A program made the translations under genes and the position numbers. 6,783 bases of DNA from Bacteroidales bacterium UBA6360 (GTDB taxonomy: Bacteria; Bacteroidota; Bacteroidia; Bacteroidales; UBA932). Below the pieces are notes generated by a model that worked only from the letters and a program-made list of their open reading frames with translations, was not told the DNA's origin and made no database searches. This document shows positions 4,786 through 6,783 of this stretch, in pieces. Location: NCBI GenBank assembly GCA_002440085.1, contig DJRM01000074.1:3845-10627 (forward strand). The letters run 5' to 3'. Position 1 is the stretch's first letter; each line of letters starts with the position of its first letter.

Positions 4786-6783
4786 ATACACAAAACTAAC
4801 ATATTCGCGGCGCCGATTATTTGCGGCGCAGCCCTTGCACTCGCCCTGGCGGCAGGGTGCGACAAGATGACGACCATTGAGACGCCGACCGGTTTCCCAG
4901 AGGACGGGGTGGTGCGCATAGCGGCCAATGCCGGCGACCCGCTGACCCGTGCGGACGGGACAAGCAGCCGTGAATATTCCGGGACGACCCTCGGCCTGTT
5001 CATAGACTATGGTGGAGGCATTTACACCAAATCCAATGTCAAGTGGACCAAGTCGGAAAGTGATTGGGCTCCTGAGGAGCAGATGCTCTGGAAGAACTCC
5101 AAGGACGCGGCCAAGGTCTATGCCTACGCTCCGTATGTGGAAGGGCAGGATGATCCGACCACGGTGGAGTTTTCCATTCCTTCCGATCAAAGCCAAGGCA
5201 CTCTGGCTGCGGACCTGGTCAGCTGGGGGAATCACGGCTTGATTCCGGATGCAAGCAGGAGCGTTTCCTTTTCATCTGACGGGAAGATTCTGATCTCTTT
5301 CTATCACAGTCTTGTGAAGTTGACCTTCACTTTCGAGAAGGGCAGCCAGTTCGCATCCGATGTGACCATCAGCGAGGCTGTGCTGCTCGGCACCTTATCC
5401 AAGGTTGTCCTCAATGCCACTGAGGGTTCTGCCGATGTTACTTCCTTTGTCAGAGGCACTGTCGCGGCCGCCAGTGATGCGGCCGGTCTGGATATAAAGC
5501 TTCACAAGGTCTCAGACCTCAAGTGGGAAGGCATATTTTTCCCTGGCAACGGACAGAAAGCCGGAGCCAGGATGCTGCAAGTCAAGATGTCGGATAATAC
5601 TCTCCTCAATTATGTTGTGCCTTCAACCGGGCTTGTTTCTGGCGGTCTTAAGTCGGGATGCGCCTACGAGATGAAGATGCGCCTCGGCAAGGACAAGATC
5701 GAGGTTGCTGATGTCGTCAGCGTGGACGATTGGACTACCGACAGCGGGACTACGCTTCCAGGCGGCGAAGCGCAGCTCAAAGGCATTGTCTGGGACGGTA
5801 CAGTCGCCTCAGAATTTGCCGGAGGCACCGGCACTGAAGATGATCCATACCTCATCGCAACCCCTGCCCAGCTCGCCTATCTGGCGCAGCAGGTGAACGG
5901 CGGTGAAGCCTACGAAGGCAAGTATTTCATTCAGACCGAGGACTTTAACCTCGCCGGCGAAAATTGGACTCCGATTGGAACAGGATACGTGAAAGCATTC
6001 AAAGGGAATTTTGACGGAAACAATCACGAAATTTTTGGCTTGAATGTGGACATAACAGGCAGCTATGCGGGACTCTTTGGTATAATCAAATCCGGAAGTG
6101 TCAAAAACGTAAAGATCCTTTCTGGATCAGTAAAGACAAACAAATATTATGTAGGTGGAATCGTGGGTGATCTTGATAATTCTTCTACGATGGAGAACTG
6201 CACTGCGAGCGTCAATGTGAGTGGAGAGGCAAATGTCGGAGGACTGGCCGGCAGCATTACGAGCAGCACCGTCTTCAATTGTCATTTCCTTTCGGGAGAA
6301 ATTGTCGGTTCGGATAGAAATATCGGAGGAATTGTAGGAATTGCCCAGAGTGGTAAATGCACTGTCAGCGGCTGTTCTGCTAATGCTTCAGTGAAGGGCT
6401 CTGTATGTGTCGGAGGTCTTTGCGGTTGGTTTGGCAATGAAGATCACGAATTCTCTAATTGCACCGTGAAAGGGACTATTACCGTCACCGGTAGTAACTG
6501 CGGAGGTCTTGTAGGCAATTTATATGATAGCAAAGGTAAGTTCAATGAATGTCAGTTCGACGGCTCGATCAAGAAGGATAGTGATAACGTTTCCAATACA
6601 GGAATTGCCATCGGAGCAGACTACAGCAATGTGACTTTCAAAAACTGCGTGTGCACAATAGACAAGCAGACCGATACAAGCCTCAGCGGAGAAAAGGTCG
6701 GCCATATTGAAAGTCCAAGTTCTGAAAACAAAAAAGTCAGATCAGACAACTACGATTATTCCGATATCACTGTAACAGTTAAA
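4783..6783 (+). CDS. Fimbrillin-domain lipoprotein with C-terminal GLUG-repeat domain, paralogue of the preceding gene (3' end at window edge)
   Basis: The frame is open for 667 codons to the last base of the window, with no stop. The start ATG lies one base after the previous TGA. The signal peptide ends LALALAAGC (Cys26). The fimbrillin domain covers about 43-320: VVRIAANAGDPLTR (Arg56, likely maturation site), SDWAPEEQMLW (QMLW at 100-103) followed by VYAYAPY, FYHSLVKLTFTF (His175), GIFFPGNG, MKMRLGKDKIEVADVV, and closing Trp317. A new domain starts at W337-D-G with GTEDDPYLI, AQLAYLAQQVN at 362-372, WTPIG and FDGNNH. GLUG units start at 429, 457, 485, 514, 543 and 573, with a weak one near 606 (TGIAIG). 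In-register Cys lie at 473, 500, 531, 560, 590 and 622. The last residues, VTVK, are the same as those before the stop of the preceding gene, with the same 12 bases, so a stop probably follows directly outside the window. The protein looks like a second tip-type adhesin; the ligand is unknown. Confidence 0.88.
   Translation, partial: MIHKTNIFAAPIICGAALALALAAGCDKMTTIETPTGFPEDGVVRIAANAGDPLTRADGTSSREYSGTTLGLFIDYGGGIYTKSNVKWTKSESDWAPEEQMLWKNSKDAAKVYAYAPYVEGQDDPTTVEFSIPSDQSQGTLAADLVSWGNHGLIPDASRSVSFSSDGKILISFYHSLVKLTFTFEKGSQFASDVTISEAVLLGTLSKVVLNATEGSADVTSFVRGTVAAASDAAGLDIKLHKVSDLKWEGIFFPGNGQKAGARMLQVKMSDNTLLNYVVPSTGLVSGGLKSGCAYEMKMRLGKDKIEVADVVSVDDWTTDSGTTLPGGEAQLKGIVWDGTVASEFAGGTGTEDDPYLIATPAQLAYLAQQVNGGEAYEGKYFIQTEDFNLAGENWTPIGTGYVKAFKGNFDGNNHEIFGLNVDITGSYAGLFGIIKSGSVKNVKILSGSVKTNKYYVGGIVGDLDNSSTMENCTASVNVSGEANVGGLAGSITSSTVFNCHFLSGEIVGSDRNIGGIVGIAQSGKCTVSGCSANASVKGSVCVGGLCGWFGNEDHEFSNCTVKGTITVTGSNCGGLVGNLYDSKGKFNECQFDGSIKKDSDNVSNTGIAIGADYSNVTFKNCVCTIDKQTDTSLSGEKVGHIESPSSENKKVRSDNYDYSDITVTVK
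5791..6783 (+). repeat. Copy 2 of the ~1 kb diverged direct repeat encoding the GLUG module
   Basis: This is the partner of 3789-4778. The last 12 bases of the window (6772-6783) equal 4767-4778, the codons just before the stop of copy 1. Compared with copy 1, this copy has a 13-residue longer tail between the last Cys-containing strand and the VTVK end. The upstream fimbrillin parts of the two genes show only family-level protein similarity by eye, so the close repeat is confined to the C-terminal module. Confidence 0.85.
6067..6582 (+). repeat. Six tandem GLUG units in the second large lipoprotein
   Basis: The units start at residues 429, 457, 485, 514, 543 and 573, with heads AGLFG, VGGIVG, VGGLAG, IGGIVG, VGGLCG and CGGLVG at 28-30 residue spacing. 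The order of unit types matches the other copy one for one: unit 2 ends ENCTASVNVSG, unit 3 FNCHFLSGE, unit 4 SGCSANASVKG, unit 5 SNCTVKGTITVTG, and unit 6 ECQFDGSIKKD. The array was therefore copied as a whole, not expanded independently in each gene. Confidence 0.88.

Larger units (their letters stand above)
83..6783 (+). other. Probable single operon of five pilus-type lipoproteins
   Basis: Five same-strand genes are separated by 30, 19, 3 and 1 bases, and the partial gene before them ends 26 bases upstream. No hairpin followed by a T-run, and no Bacteroides-type -33/-7 promoter (TTTG / TAnnTTTG), was seen in the gaps. The order is divergent anchor-like protein, two compact fimbrillins, then two fimbrillin-GLUG fusions. 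This fits a pilus assembly unit with base, shaft and tip candidates. The promoter must lie outside the window. Confidence 0.7.

Noticed and set aside
4778..4786. ATG at 4778 as an alternative start for the last gene
   Set aside because: It is out of frame with the long coding region and meets TGA after two codons.
4083..6582. Regular repeats at about 84-96 base spacing, as a possible CRISPR or satellite array
   Set aside because: The repeats are degenerate at DNA level, keep the reading frame and encode GLUG motifs, so they are protein repeats.

Overview
The window looks like part of a surface-lipoprotein and pilus locus of a Bacteroidales bacterium (Bacteroides, Prevotella, Alistipes or a relative). 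All genes lie on the + strand. The evidence is five successive proteins with lipobox signal peptides, at least four of which carry fimbrillin (Mfa-like, type V pilin) sequence hallmarks. No Shine-Dalgarno-like sites are visible before the starts, which is usual in Bacteroidota. GC is roughly 50-56% in most of the coding sequence and lower in the repeat modules. The species cannot be named from this sequence.

Layout: (i) bases 1-56 are the cysteine-rich end of an upstream gene. (ii) 83-970 encodes a 295-residue lipoprotein, divergent from the others and possibly a FimB/Mfa2-type anchor. (iii) 1001-1897 and 1917-2888 encode two compact fimbrillin-family lipoproteins of 298 and 323 residues. (iv) 2892-4781 (629 residues) and 4783-6783 (667 residues, still open at the window edge) encode two large lipoproteins. 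Each of these has an N-terminal fimbrillin domain joined to a C-terminal GLUG-repeat domain, probably a beta-helix or beta-solenoid. The gaps between genes are 26, 30, 19, 3 and 1 bases, and no terminator or internal promoter is visible, so the set reads as one operon.

Working model (inference): the genes encode subunits of a type V pilus-like fibre. They would be exported as lipoproteins and matured after a conserved Lys/Arg 23-30 residues past the lipid-bearing Cys. The short fimbrillins would be stalk or accessory subunits, and the two GLUG fusions would be tip or adhesin subunits. The most unusual feature is that the two GLUG domains are close paralogues at DNA level (83% identical in one hand-aligned 114-base stretch, with an exact 33-base match elsewhere), while the fimbrillin domains in front of them are strongly diverged. 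This points to duplication, module swapping or gene conversion of an adhesive head. No RNA gene, insertion sequence, CRISPR array or attachment site was found, and no gene-free stretch exceeds 30 bases.
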